A stretch of 36,449 nt of DNA from JADJLQ01 sp034439915 (lineage in GTDB: Bacteria; Bacteroidota; Bacteroidia; Chitinophagales; Saprospiraceae): positions 1 to 36,449 of the forward strand of contig JAWXBI010000042.1 in assembly GCA_034439915.1 (NCBI GenBank), given 5' to 3'. A program made the position numbers and the translations under genes. Of this stretch, positions 25,576 through 33,210 are shown in pieces. Position 1 is the stretch's first letter, and every line of letters starts with the position of its first letter. The notes beneath the pieces were generated by a model. The model did not search any database, was not told where the DNA came from, and was given only the letters and a program-made list of their open reading frames with translations.

Positions 25576-26502
25576 TTAGTCATTCAAGACTAGTTCTGCA
25601 TAGGGAATAAGGGTTTTGTACCCCGCAGATTCAAAATAAGAGCGAATCTTTGATTCTTCAGAATCGCTGCACACCAAAGCAAAATCGCCTCCCCAGGCAC
25701 CCAGGGATTTAATAGCACCTTTAAAATCCTGGAACAATTCTTTTTTGATGGGGATGCGGTCCAGGACTTTACCCAGGATATTTTCATGTTCTTCCATCAG
25801 GGCCTGAAAAGCATCTATGTTTTTACAGGCTACCATTTCTTCCGATATAGTAGAAATTTTATCGATTAGTGCGGTATCGGTTTTGGTTTTGTTTTTATAT
25901 TCTGTAACCGCGGATTGGCTGTCTTGTTTGTTGCCCAGGTGTAGAAAATACAGGGATTCTTTAAATGGTGGATTAAAGTACACTTCATCAATGCGGATAT
26001 TGTCTTCTCCCATTTGATAAAACAGAGGGCCTTCGGCATAAGCACAAGCGATATCATAACCGGAACCGCCAAGGGTATTAAACAAAAGATAATAAGGGTT
26101 GGCATCTGCCCATTGCGACAAACAATAAATCAACGTAGAGCTTGAGCCCAAACCCCAATCCAAGGGAAAATCCAGATAAGTCTCAACCGTCTGACCTTTC
26201 CAGGCCGATAGAAACTCTGAGTTTTGCCGCGTACATTCTTTGAGTAGTTTACTTATTTTTTGAGCTTTTTCGGGATCATTTGTTTTTAACGCACTGAAAT
26301 CGTAAAGGGAAAAGTGGGCTTCAAACCAGATTTTTCCGGTGGAATCATATGCTTTCCAGTTGATTTCAGCACCCCTTCCATCCTTTACATTCATAGTCTG
26401 GCCGGCTTTCGTAGGCACAGCCAAGGATAGCGCTCCGTCGAGTACTGCATACTCACCCGTAATGAGTAGTTTTCCGTTGCCTCTGAATGTTTGCTTGATG
26501 AT
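25576..26502 (-). CDS. GYDIA-family GHMP kinase, without a canonical start codon
   Basis: The first canonical start is TTG 26424, which would give 282 residues. The frame stays open upstream to the stop at 26508, and the added codons read FRGNGKLLITGEYAVLDGA. That is the N-terminal GHMP motif and must belong to the protein. Other motifs are DWGLGSSSTLIY (phosphate loop) and GGSGYDIACAYAEGP (the GYDIA signature). The only plausible starts in the extension are ATC at 26502 or 26499. A TACATTTG -7 box at 26522-26529 fits a start there. The substrate is unknown; relatives include mevalonate-pathway kinases. Either a rare ATC start or a mutated or misassembled ATG would explain it. Confidence 0.75.
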   Translation of the reverse strand: MIKQTFRGNGKLLITGEYAVLDGALSLAVPTKAGQTMNVKDGRGAEINWKAYDSTGKIWFEAHFSLYDFSALKTNDPEKAQKISKLLKECTRQNSEFLSAWKGQTVETYLDFPLDWGLGSSSTLIYCLSQWADANPYYLLFNTLGGSGYDIACAYAEGPLFYQMGEDNIRIDEVYFNPPFKESLYFLHLGNKQDSQSAVTEYKNKTKTDTALIDKISTISEEMVACKNIDAFQALMEEHENILGKVLDRIPIKKELFQDFKGAIKSLGAWGGDFALVCSDSEESKIRSYFESAGYKTLIPYAELVLND

Positions 26503-26521
26503 GGATTAAATTTCGTCAAAA

Positions 26522-26529
26522 CAAATGTA
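26522..26529 (-). promoter_or_regulatory. -7 promoter box of the GHMP kinase
   Basis: Minus-strand TACATTTG matches TAnnTTTG exactly. It lies 19 bases before the candidate ATC start at 26502 and far from the TTG at 26424, which supports the longer protein. Confidence 0.45.
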
Positions 26530-26566
26530 AAAAAAAAATATGAGAGCGGAGAACGGAGGCCGGAGT

Positions 26567-26697
26567 GGGCGCACGACAAATTGCACATATGGCCAAAGCC
26601 CGACCGATCCGAGGAGTCGGATAATGCCGATCCGAGTGTTCGGATTGACTCGGGACAGTCGTACGAACCTAACCTTAGTGCAATCTGTCGTGCGCCC
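26567..26697. mobile_element. MITE-like element: 131 bp, 20-bp terminal inverted repeats, 8-bp target duplication
   Basis: The left end 26567-26586 starts GGGCGCACGACA. The right end 26678-26697 is its reverse complement with one mismatch in 20. The element is abutted on both sides by the exact octamer GCCGGAGT (26559-26566 and 26698-26705), as expected of a target-site duplication. Inside are two copies of CCGATCCGAG, each followed by a TCGGA arm, giving nested hairpins. It has no coding capacity, so it would need a transposase elsewhere. An 8-base duplication is known for several IS families, including ISL3 and IS66. The family is not assignable here. Confidence 0.75.
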
Positions 26698-26813
26698 GCC
26701 GGAGTATGGAAAAAGGGGCGAAGGGGTGATAGGGCGAAGGATTCCCAGATTACCGAGTTGATGTCCACTATCTCGATTGACGATTAATCCAAATGTTTAT
26801 TGATGACTTTTTG

Positions 26814-26829
26814 AGCCGAGGCCTCGGCT
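26814..26829. promoter_or_regulatory. 16-bp perfect palindrome, possible operator
   Basis: AGCCGAGGCCTCGGCT is fully self-complementary. It lies about 200 bases before the sugar transporter start, in the gap between divergent genes. There is no T run and no gene ending here, so an operator is likelier than a terminator. Confidence 0.35.
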
Positions 26830-26994
26830 GACGACTGGCCGTTAATTTATTTTCCTGATAATTCTAACTGCCTAATTATATCAATGTAACCGATTAAACA
26901 CTGGAATTCCATCCACCATATTTTGTTCCAAACCAATCCTAAGGAAATAGTATAAAAAAATGATTATTCCTTAAGACACATTAATTTTTAGCAC

Positions 26995-27002
26995 TACTTT
27001 CG
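26995..27002 (+). promoter_or_regulatory. Possible -7 box of the SLC45-type transporter
   Basis: TACTTTCG has one mismatch to TAnnTTTG and lies 26 bases before ATG 27029. No clear -33 element. Confidence 0.3.
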
Positions 27003-27028
27003 ACAAGTTTGATGTAAAAAACAAGGAT

Positions 27029-28504
27029 ATGAATCATAAACCTACATTGACTTTTTGGCAAATCTGGAGCATGAGTTTTGGTTTCCTGGGAATCCAGTAT
27101 GGTTTTGGTTTGCAACAGGCCAATATGAGCCCGATATACCGGTACCTGGGGGCAGAGGAAGGTAATATTCCGGGACTTTGGCTGGCGGGGCCACTCACGG
27201 GTTTATTATTGCAACCAATCATTGGGGCCTTATCGGATAAAAGCTGGTCTCCAAGATGGGGCCGCCGGAAACCGTACATATTTTTTGGGGCGATAGCAGG
27301 AAGTATCGCCATGATCCTGATGCCCAATTCCAAGTCCGTCTTCATGGCAGCCTGCCTGATGTGGCTTCTTGATGCGGGTTTAAATACTTCTATGGAACCC
27401 TTTCGTGCTTTTGTCGGTGATATATTAAATACCAAACAAAGACCTGTTGGATTTGCAGTCCAATCTTTTATGGTTGGTTTCGGGCAGTCTCTTGCCAACC
27501 TCATGCCGTTTATCCTTCCTATGATTGGTATATCGATGGCCCTGGCCGGGGATGTATCCATCACTAACGGTATTCCCGATTCCGTTCGGCTGCCTTTCTA
27601 TGTTGGTGCAGGCGCTATTTTATTGACCGTGTTTTGGACTATGTATACTACCCGGGAATATCCGCCGGAAAATGAGTCGTATAAAGAAAAACCCGTATTT
27701 ACTCAGGAACAAACAAAAAATATACGTTTCTGGCACCTGGCACTCACGCTGGGAGCGACGCTGATGGCCTTATTTTTTGCAGCACGTATCTACGGATTAT
27801 TATATGGATTAGCCTGGGGCGTTGGCATATTTGCTTCCATTTATACTATTTTATATTTGGCCGTATTCAAAGAGATCCTGGCCTCACTGGCAGAAATGCC
27901 ACCGGTGATGAAACAACTCTGGTGGGTTAAATTTTTTACCTGGTACGGCCTTCCCTTAATGTGGCAATACCTTTCCCTGGCAGTGGCCAAATATGCTTTT
28001 AATGCACCCAGCCCGGATGCCAACCCTGCAGGGTTTGAGGCTGGTAAAAACTGGGGCAGTTTATGTTTTGCCATGTTCAGTATAGCCTGCTTTGTGATTT
28101 CCATTTTTTTGCCCGCTATATCCAACCGGATTGGCAGCCGGCGTATGACCCATGCGGCTTTTTTAACCATAGGCGCTATGGGCTTTTTTATTATCCTCTT
28201 GTCCAATGACAAATGGATCTATTTTGCCGGTATGAGCTTGATGGGATTGGCCTGGGGATCGATTATGTCAATGCCTTATCTATTGCTTGCCAATGCGGTT
28301 TCAACCGCTCGTATGGGGGTATATATGGGGATATTCAATGGTTTTATCTGTGTTCCGCAATTTATCGGTATGCTGACGGTGCCCTTGTTTTACAGAACCT
28401 TATTGGGTGATGATCCAAGGAATGCGCTGGTATTATGTGGGATATGCATGGTACTTGCTGCGATTTCCTGTTTTGGGGTCAGGGAAGAGGTGAAATTGGT
28501 ATAG
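27029..28504 (+). CDS. SLC45/SUT-like MFS sugar transporter
   Basis: 491 residues with about 12 hydrophobic helices. The loop after helix 2 reads IIGALSDKSWSPRWGRRKPY, the signature of the SLC45/plant sucrose transporter group within the major facilitator superfamily. Such proteins import disaccharides (sucrose, maltose type) with protons or sodium across the inner membrane. The substrate is inferred only. No sugar hydrolase is directly next to it, but glycan-active enzymes lie within 9 kb. The stop TAG at 28502 is followed at once by a G-rich tandem tract. Confidence 0.85.
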   Translation: MNHKPTLTFWQIWSMSFGFLGIQYGFGLQQANMSPIYRYLGAEEGNIPGLWLAGPLTGLLLQPIIGALSDKSWSPRWGRRKPYIFFGAIAGSIAMILMPNSKSVFMAACLMWLLDAGLNTSMEPFRAFVGDILNTKQRPVGFAVQSFMVGFGQSLANLMPFILPMIGISMALAGDVSITNGIPDSVRLPFYVGAGAILLTVFWTMYTTREYPPENESYKEKPVFTQEQTKNIRFWHLALTLGATLMALFFAARIYGLLYGLAWGVGIFASIYTILYLAVFKEILASLAEMPPVMKQLWWVKFFTWYGLPLMWQYLSLAVAKYAFNAPSPDANPAGFEAGKNWGSLCFAMFSIACFVISIFLPAISNRIGSRRMTHAAFLTIGAMGFFIILLSNDKWIYFAGMSLMGLAWGSIMSMPYLLLANAVSTARMGVYMGIFNGFICVPQFIGMLTVPLFYRTLLGDDPRNALVLCGICMVLAAISCFGVREEVKLV

Positions 28505-28506
28505 GG

Positions 28507-28552
28507 GTAAAAAGGTAAAAGGTAAAAAGGTAAAAGGTAAAGAGGTAAAGAG
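28507..28552. repeat. GTAAAAG/GTAAAAAG tandem tract after the transporter
   Basis: Units of 8, 7, 8, 7, 8 and 8 bases (GTAAAAAG, GTAAAAG, GTAAAGAG), so roughly a 15-base period. It starts 2 bases after the stop codon. Its complement is approximated by the C-rich tract 28566-28637. Confidence 0.8.
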
Positions 28553-28565
28553 GTACCCTCACAAT

Positions 28566-28637
28566 TTAACCATTAGCCATTAACCTTTTCGGCTTTAACC
28601 CTTAACCTTTCACCCTTCCTCCTGTTCACCCTTTTTC
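28566..28637. repeat. Degenerate TTAACC/TTTCACCC tract before the TylF-like gene end
   Basis: Short units such as TTAACC, ATTAGCC, ATTAACC, TTTAACC, CTTAACC and TTTCACCC. It is C-rich opposite the G-rich tract at 28507-28552, so the pair can fold into a long imperfect hairpin between two convergent genes. It may serve as a bidirectional terminator. Confidence 0.65.
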
Positions 28638-28657
28638 ATCAGCGAACCTCCGGCATT

Positions 28658-29401
28658 TCATAGCCCGGGACAATCGGTGATCAATAATGCCACCTGATAA
28701 TAATCATTGACCGCACCGATCAACTTTGTTTTGATATAATAAGACTCGGAAAAAACTTTAAATGCAAAAAATTCATGATTGGGTACATTGAATTCATCAA
28801 ATAAGAGGATATCCCCGGGTTTAATAATTGGCGCCATGCTCGTTAAAGCATATAGGGTGGATGAAAAAAGATCTGCATCCAGGTGAATGATTTTTTTGTT
28901 TGCGCTAATAGGAAATTGTTTGATAAACCCCGGTACGGTATCCTGGAAAAGCCCTTTATAAAATTTTCCCCGGGGATCATTTAGGGCAGGAACGCCGGAT
29001 GCCATATCCCCTTTTTTAAACCCCAATCCCCAGTCTTCCGGCAGGCCTTCGAAAGTATCAAATCCGTGGAAAGTGGATCCACTATGCCGGTTGTGCTCCA
29101 TCCACCAAAAAAATGACTGACCACCGAATACGCCGAATTCAACATAATCGACAGGCTGGTCTTGGATGGATTGGGAGTTTATGACATGTTGATAAAGTTG
29201 TTCCCGTTTATCCCCGGAGCGATGCCCGGAATAAAAATCGTTTAGTCCGGCTTTTTCCTGGTGGTATATCCAGCGGCTCAAACCAATCGTATTGGAAAAA
29301 AAAAGATTCAAGCGTTCGGTAAAACCCAGGTAGAGGTGTGGGCGTATCAATAAAACCAATCCCTTTATCCATGCATTGAATCTAAAATACATTGATCTCA
29401 T
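28658..29401 (-). CDS. TylF/MycF-type O-methyltransferase
   Basis: About 247 residues from ATG 29401 (29392 is an alternative). The frame is open further upstream to 29515, but that would overlap rpoN by 74 bases and adds sequence unlike the family. Family features: VDYVEFGVFGGQSFFWW (SAM motif I region), HGFDTFEGLPEDW, and KIIHLDADLFSSTLYAL followed by GDILLFDEF, the metal-binding acidic residues of TylF-like enzymes. These methylate sugar hydroxyls, using SAM and a divalent metal. It lies 40 bases after rpoN on the same strand and may be co-transcribed. The substrate is unknown; a surface glycan is plausible. Confidence 0.8.
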   Translation of the reverse strand: MRSMYFRFNAWIKGLVLLIRPHLYLGFTERLNLFFSNTIGLSRWIYHQEKAGLNDFYSGHRSGDKREQLYQHVINSQSIQDQPVDYVEFGVFGGQSFFWWMEHNRHSGSTFHGFDTFEGLPEDWGLGFKKGDMASGVPALNDPRGKFYKGLFQDTVPGFIKQFPISANKKIIHLDADLFSSTLYALTSMAPIIKPGDILLFDEFNVPNHEFFAFKVFSESYYIKTKLIGAVNDYYQVALLITDCPGL

Positions 29402-29441
29402 AGAATGGAGATTTACGGGTTGTATATATAACCAGCGTGAA

Positions 29442-30941
29442 TTACAATTCTTTTCTAAGGCGGGCAACCGGTATGCCCAGTTGTTCCCTGTATTTGGCAA
29501 TAGTCCTGCGGGCAATATTGTATCCTTTCCGCTCCAGGGTGGTTTTTATTTTTTCATCGGAGAGCGGTTTTTTCTTGCTTTCTGCAGCCACCATTTCGGA
29601 AATTATTTTTTTAACCTCCAGGGTAGACACTTCCTCTCCTTCCTGGGTTTGCAATGATTCAGAAAAAAATTCTTTCAACCGTTTGGTACCGTATTCCGTC
29701 TGGACAAATTTGCTGTTGGCTACCCGCGATATGGTAGAGATATCGTATCCGGAAATATCGGCGATATCTTTTAATATCATTGGCTTCAATTTTCTTTCAT
29801 CCCCTGATTTAAAAAATTCCTGTTGATACTGCATGATGGCATACATGGTCCTGAACATGGTTTCCTGCCGCTGACGGATCGCATCGATAAACCATTTGGC
29901 ACTATCAATTTTTTGTTTGATAAACAACACAGCCTCTTTGGCCTGGCGGGAGGCTTTATTGGTCTTGTAACTCTCTTTATACGAATTCAGCAGGTTCCGG
30001 TAATGATCACTGATGTGAAGGTCCGGGGCATTCCTTGAATTGAGCGATAACTCCAATATTCCTTCATTGATGACCACGATAAAATCAGGGATGATGTATT
30101 GGACGGAATGACCGTTGGATTCATTAAAGGCGCTGGCAGGTTTGGGATTGAGTTTTAATATCTCATCCATGACATCCTTCAACTCGTCGTCTACGAGCTC
30201 GAGGCCTCTTTCGAGTTTGTGAAAATGTTTTTTAGTAAATTCTTCAAAGTAATCCGTCAGGATGGCCAATCCAGTTTCGAGCCTTTTTTTCAATTCCGGC
30301 AGCTGATTGTTTTTATTGACCTTATTGCGCAATTGGATGACCAGGCATTCCTGCAAATCCCTTGCTCCGATACCGGGTGGATCAAATTGTTGAATGGCTT
30401 TGAGGACATCCAGGATTTCCTTACGGGTAGTTTCAATGTTTTGCGTAAACAATAAATCATCGATGATGGACAGCGGATCCCGCCTTAAATAACCATCATC
30501 ATCTATGCTGCCAATAATATGGACTGCAATAATGTATTCCCTTTCATTGAGGTTGAGCAGGCTGAGCTGACTCATTAGATACTCATGAAACGTACGTTCT
30601 ACCGGCATGGGGGCTTGCTTATCGTTTTCGGACGAAGGAGCGGATCCGGCACTCATTTTATAGGAGGATGGGTCATCTTCAAGGTAATCCATGATGTATT
30701 CATCCAGGATTTCATCCTTTTCATTTTGTTCATCTGTAACTTTTTCCTCTTCTTTCCCGTTTTCCAGGTCAAAAACATCACCGGATTCATCTTCGCCTTC
30801 TTCTAAAGCAGGGTTGATCTCCAATTCTTCCTTGATGCGCTGATCCAGGTTGACACTGGGGATCTGCAGCAACTTCATGAGCTGGATTTGCTGCGGGGAC
30901 AGCTTCTGCAGCATCTTCTGACTGATCGTTTGCTTTAACAT
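29442..30941 (-). CDS. rpoN: RNA polymerase sigma-54 factor
   Basis: 499 residues. Glutamine- and leucine-rich region I (LKQTISQKMLQKLSPQQIQLMKLLQI) interacts with activator ATPases. An acidic region II follows (EEGEDESGDVFDLENGKEEE), then the core-binding domain. The helix-turn-helix region lies near IADISGYDISTISRVANSKFVQTEYG. The RpoN box is ARRTIAKYREQLGIP near residue 477. It directs RNA polymerase to -24/-12 promoters that need enhancer-binding ATPases; none are in this window. A TATATTTG box lies 52 bases upstream. Confidence 0.95.
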   Translation of the reverse strand: MLKQTISQKMLQKLSPQQIQLMKLLQIPSVNLDQRIKEELEINPALEEGEDESGDVFDLENGKEEEKVTDEQNEKDEILDEYIMDYLEDDPSSYKMSAGSAPSSENDKQAPMPVERTFHEYLMSQLSLLNLNEREYIIAVHIIGSIDDDGYLRRDPLSIIDDLLFTQNIETTRKEILDVLKAIQQFDPPGIGARDLQECLVIQLRNKVNKNNQLPELKKRLETGLAILTDYFEEFTKKHFHKLERGLELVDDELKDVMDEILKLNPKPASAFNESNGHSVQYIIPDFIVVINEGILELSLNSRNAPDLHISDHYRNLLNSYKESYKTNKASRQAKEAVLFIKQKIDSAKWFIDAIRQRQETMFRTMYAIMQYQQEFFKSGDERKLKPMILKDIADISGYDISTISRVANSKFVQTEYGTKRLKEFFSESLQTQEGEEVSTLEVKKIISEMVAAESKKKPLSDEKIKTTLERKGYNIARRTIAKYREQLGIPVARLRKEL

Positions 30942-30993
30942 GCTAATCTTACTTTGTTATACACTCCATCGGGACAATAGGTTCACCGCCTGA

Positions 30994-31001
30994 CAAATAT
31001 A
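30994..31001 (-). promoter_or_regulatory. -7 promoter box of rpoN
   Basis: Minus-strand TATATTTG matches TAnnTTTG exactly, 52 bases before the rpoN ATG. The flanking region up to 31100 is strongly AT-rich. No standard -33 TTTG. Confidence 0.45.
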
Positions 31002-31157
31002 ATACTCCCGATCGTATATATGTAATTATTTCTTAATATTTATTTATTTATATTATAATCTATTATATGTAAAATAATGAATATATTGATTTTCTGAACG
31101 GGGTCTTTTCATTCCTGAGAAAATTGATGTTTCTTTGCATTGAATTTAATCACCGAC

Positions 31158-31283
31158 ATGGAAGAGGCTAATGTAAATTATAGTAAAAAAGGGTCATGTT
31201 TTGGCCTGTTTATCTTTTTTTTCCTCCTGTTTATTTTATTATTGATCTGGGTCTATAATCTAAATGGAAAATTAGATTTTTAA
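31158..31283 (+). CDS. Small single-pass membrane protein, 41 residues
   Basis: Reads MEEANVNYSKKGSC, then an unbroken hydrophobic helix (FGLFIFFFLLFILLLIWV), then YNLNGKLDF and a stop. A short charged cytoplasmic head, one helix and a short polar tail are coherent for a real membrane microprotein. No family recognised. It stands alone between rpoN (divergent) and the GH109-like gene. The poly-T DNA could create such a frame by chance, so confidence is moderate. Confidence 0.45.
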   Translation: MEEANVNYSKKGSCFGLFIFFFLLFILLLIWVYNLNGKLDF

Positions 31284-31394
31284 ATTATATCCCATCCGGG
31301 ATTTTACTTTCATTTGTTTTTTGAACATAGCTAAACCCAGCTAAAAAGGATTTTCTTATTTCCTCCTATAAGCTCGCTGATTAGGGCTTTTTGT

Positions 31395-31402
31395 TACATT
31401 TA
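31395..31402 (+). promoter_or_regulatory. Possible -7 box of the GH109-like gene
   Basis: TACATTTA, one mismatch to TAnnTTTG, lies 27 bases before ATG 31430. Confidence 0.3.
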
Positions 31403-31429
31403 CTTCCCATCCATATTAAACTGTTAACC

Positions 31430-32815
31430 ATGTCAATTAATCGTAGAAAATTTCTGGGCCATAGTTTACTTGCTGGCGCCGGTACTGCACTTACAACCCG
31501 AGCAGGAGCTGAACAGGTCTCCCCTGCACAAAAACCTTTACGAACGGCCAATGGTAAACTTTCCATAGGGGTTTTGGGGGTCGGTGGCCGTGGCCGAAGC
31601 CATATTGAACAGCTTCTTTACCGTGATGATTGCGAAGTGACGGCGATCAATGATATCGACCAGTATTCCATCGATGAATGCAATAAATTATTTACCAAAG
31701 CCAACAAACCCTTGCCGAAAGTTTACCTGAATGGTGACCGCGGCTACCTGGATTTATTGCAACATGCCGACGTGGATGCCATCATCATCGCCACCCCCTG
31801 GGAATGGCACAGTGAAATGGCGATTGAAAGTATGAAAGCCGGATTGTATACGGCTACTGAGGTCTGCGGCGCCTTTTCCCTCGATGAATGCTGGGAATTG
31901 GTCAACACCCACGAATCCATAGGCAGTCATTTGTTTTTTATGGAAAATGTCTGTTATCGCCGGGATGTCATGGCGGTGCTGAATATGGTCCGCCAAAATC
32001 TATTCGGCGAAATGATTCATTTTGAATGTGGTTATCAGCATGATCTCCGGGAAGTAAAATTTAATGATGGCAAACAAGCTTATGGCGGGGGAGTGGAATT
32101 TAATGAAAAAGGTTTCCACGAGGCGCGATGGAGGACCCAACACTCTGTATTGCGAAACGGGGACCTCTATCCGACCCATGGCATTGGACCCATAGCCCTG
32201 ATGAACGATATCAATCGGGGCAATCGCTTTGTTTACCTGACCTCTATGGCCAGTAAAGCCAAAGGGTTGCATGATTATATCGTCAATCACCCTAAAGGAG
32301 GTTATAATCATCCCAATGCCAAAATCGAGTTTAAATTGGGCGATGTGGTGACCACCATGATCAAATGCAATAACGGTGAGACCGTCACCCTGTTTCACGA
32401 TACCAATTTGCCCAGGCCCTATTCACTGGGCTTTAGGGTGCAGGGCACCAAAGGCATCTGGATGGATGTCAACCAATCGCTGATGCTGGATGGTTTGACC
32501 AAAGCGCACAGTTGGGAAAAAGCAGATCCCCTGCTCAAACAATACGATCATCCCCTTTGGAAAAAATATGAAAAACAAGCCGAAAACGCCGGTCATGGTG
32601 GTATGGATTGGTTTGTCATCCATTCTTTTGTTGAGGCCGCTAAAGCGGGAGCTCCGGCTGCAATGGATGTCTATGATGCCGCTACCTGGCTAAGTATCAC
32701 GGCACTGTCTGAGGAAAGTATAGCTATGGGGAGCCATCCGGTGGCTATTCCTGATTTTACCCGGGGTAGGTGGATCAAGACCAGGAATACGTTTGCAGTC
32801 AACGACCTGTACTAA
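31430..32815 (+). CDS. GH109-like, Tat-exported NAD-dependent glycosidase (Gfo/Idh/MocA fold)
   Basis: 461 residues from ATG 31430. An in-frame TTG at 31391 would put the Tat signal 13 residues in, so it is rejected. The signal is SINRRKFLGHSLLAGAG. The Rossmann motif is IGVLGVGGRGRSH. Glycoside hydrolase family 109 traits follow: ATEVCGAFSLDECWELV, MENVCYRRDV, LFGEMIHFECGYQHDLR with Tyr202, and YPTHGIGPIALMNDINRG with His250. In GH109 the Tyr and His assist an NAD-mediated oxidation-elimination that cleaves alpha-N-acetylgalactosaminides. The substrate here may differ. Likely periplasmic, in glycan or mucin-type sugar breakdown. Confidence 0.86.
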   Translation: MSINRRKFLGHSLLAGAGTALTTRAGAEQVSPAQKPLRTANGKLSIGVLGVGGRGRSHIEQLLYRDDCEVTAINDIDQYSIDECNKLFTKANKPLPKVYLNGDRGYLDLLQHADVDAIIIATPWEWHSEMAIESMKAGLYTATEVCGAFSLDECWELVNTHESIGSHLFFMENVCYRRDVMAVLNMVRQNLFGEMIHFECGYQHDLREVKFNDGKQAYGGGVEFNEKGFHEARWRTQHSVLRNGDLYPTHGIGPIALMNDINRGNRFVYLTSMASKAKGLHDYIVNHPKGGYNHPNAKIEFKLGDVVTTMIKCNNGETVTLFHDTNLPRPYSLGFRVQGTKGIWMDVNQSLMLDGLTKAHSWEKADPLLKQYDHPLWKKYEKQAENAGHGGMDWFVIHSFVEAAKAGAPAAMDVYDAATWLSITALSEESIAMGSHPVAIPDFTRGRWIKTRNTFAVNDLY

Positions 32816-32876
32816 TGTTGAATTGTCAAATTGTTGAATTGCCAGACTGGGTCAAAAGGGGTGTGGAGCTGTTGAT

Positions 32877-33106
32877 GAGTTGTACTCCGACTATCCCGTA
32901 TTAATTATTCCGTTCCCCGTTTGGGAGTTGCACTCCGACTTCCCTGAGAGTTGTTCCCTTGATATTTAAAGGACATCCGTTCCGTTCTCGGTATTGGAAG
33001 AGTTGCACTCAGATCTTGGTTCAATACGAAGTGAAATTGGGAATTGTTGTTGCACTCCGACTTCCCAGTGGCTTTTTCCTGATGTGGGGAGAGTTAAACT
33101 CCATCT
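32877..33106 (+). repeat. Five degenerate copies of a GGAGT-N3-ACTCC hairpin repeat
   Basis: Copies at 32877-32892, 32923-32941, 32999-33016, 33047-33066 and 33091-33106. The best is GGGAGTTGCACTCCGACTT. Each core can fold as GGAGT/ACTCC or GAGT/ACTC around three bases. Spacing is irregular (about 40-75 bases) and the intervening DNA is not spacer-like, so this is not a CRISPR. Confidence 0.65.
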
Positions 33107-33114
33107 ACTTGTTT

Positions 33115-33210
33115 GTCCCGTCAGGGACTAGCTATTGGTAAAATCAGCATACGGTCTATCACGCGTGCCGTTAGGTACGCTAGACCAAGATTATAAAATG
33201 CCGTACCTAG
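33115..33210. repeat. Dispersed palindromic repeat, copy B
   Basis: Starts TGTCCCGTCAGGGACTA, then CTATTGGTAAAA. An inverted pair follows: GTGCCGTTAGGTACG (33165-33179) against TGCCGTACCTAGGGCAC. GGTCTA (33153-33158) pairs with TAGACC (33181-33186). The same ordered blocks are found more decayed at 16682-16760. This resembles palindromic intergenic repeats that I recall from other Bacteroidota genomes. Confidence 0.6.

Larger units (their letters stand above)
26503..27028. other. Divergent intergenic region with an inserted MITE-like element
   Basis: No gene is accepted here. It contains the GHMP kinase -7 box, a purine-rich stretch, the 131-bp inverted-repeat element (26567-26697), a 16-bp perfect palindrome (26814-26829) and the transporter promoter region. 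A 98-residue open frame at 26491-26787 runs straight through the element and has no protein-like character. Confidence 0.6.

Noticed and set aside
26491..26787. 98-residue open frame on the plus strand
   Set aside because: It runs through the MITE-like element and its terminal repeats, is highly charged with no domain character, and overlaps the true N-terminal coding part of the GHMP kinase on the other strand.
27034..27564. 176-residue minus-strand frame inside the sugar transporter
   Set aside because: It is antisense to conserved transporter helices, with no domain and no start context.
29402..29515. N-terminal extension of the TylF-like methyltransferase into rpoN
   Set aside because: It would overlap rpoN coding sequence by 74 bases and adds residues unlike the family. 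ATG 29401 lies cleanly after the rpoN stop.
31391..31429. TTG start 13 codons upstream of the GH109-like gene
   Set aside because: It would bury the Tat motif behind extra residues. ATG 31430 gives a normal twin-arginine signal.
32877..33106. CRISPR array
   Set aside because: Repeats are degenerate, spacing is irregular (about 40-75 bases), and no cas genes are present.
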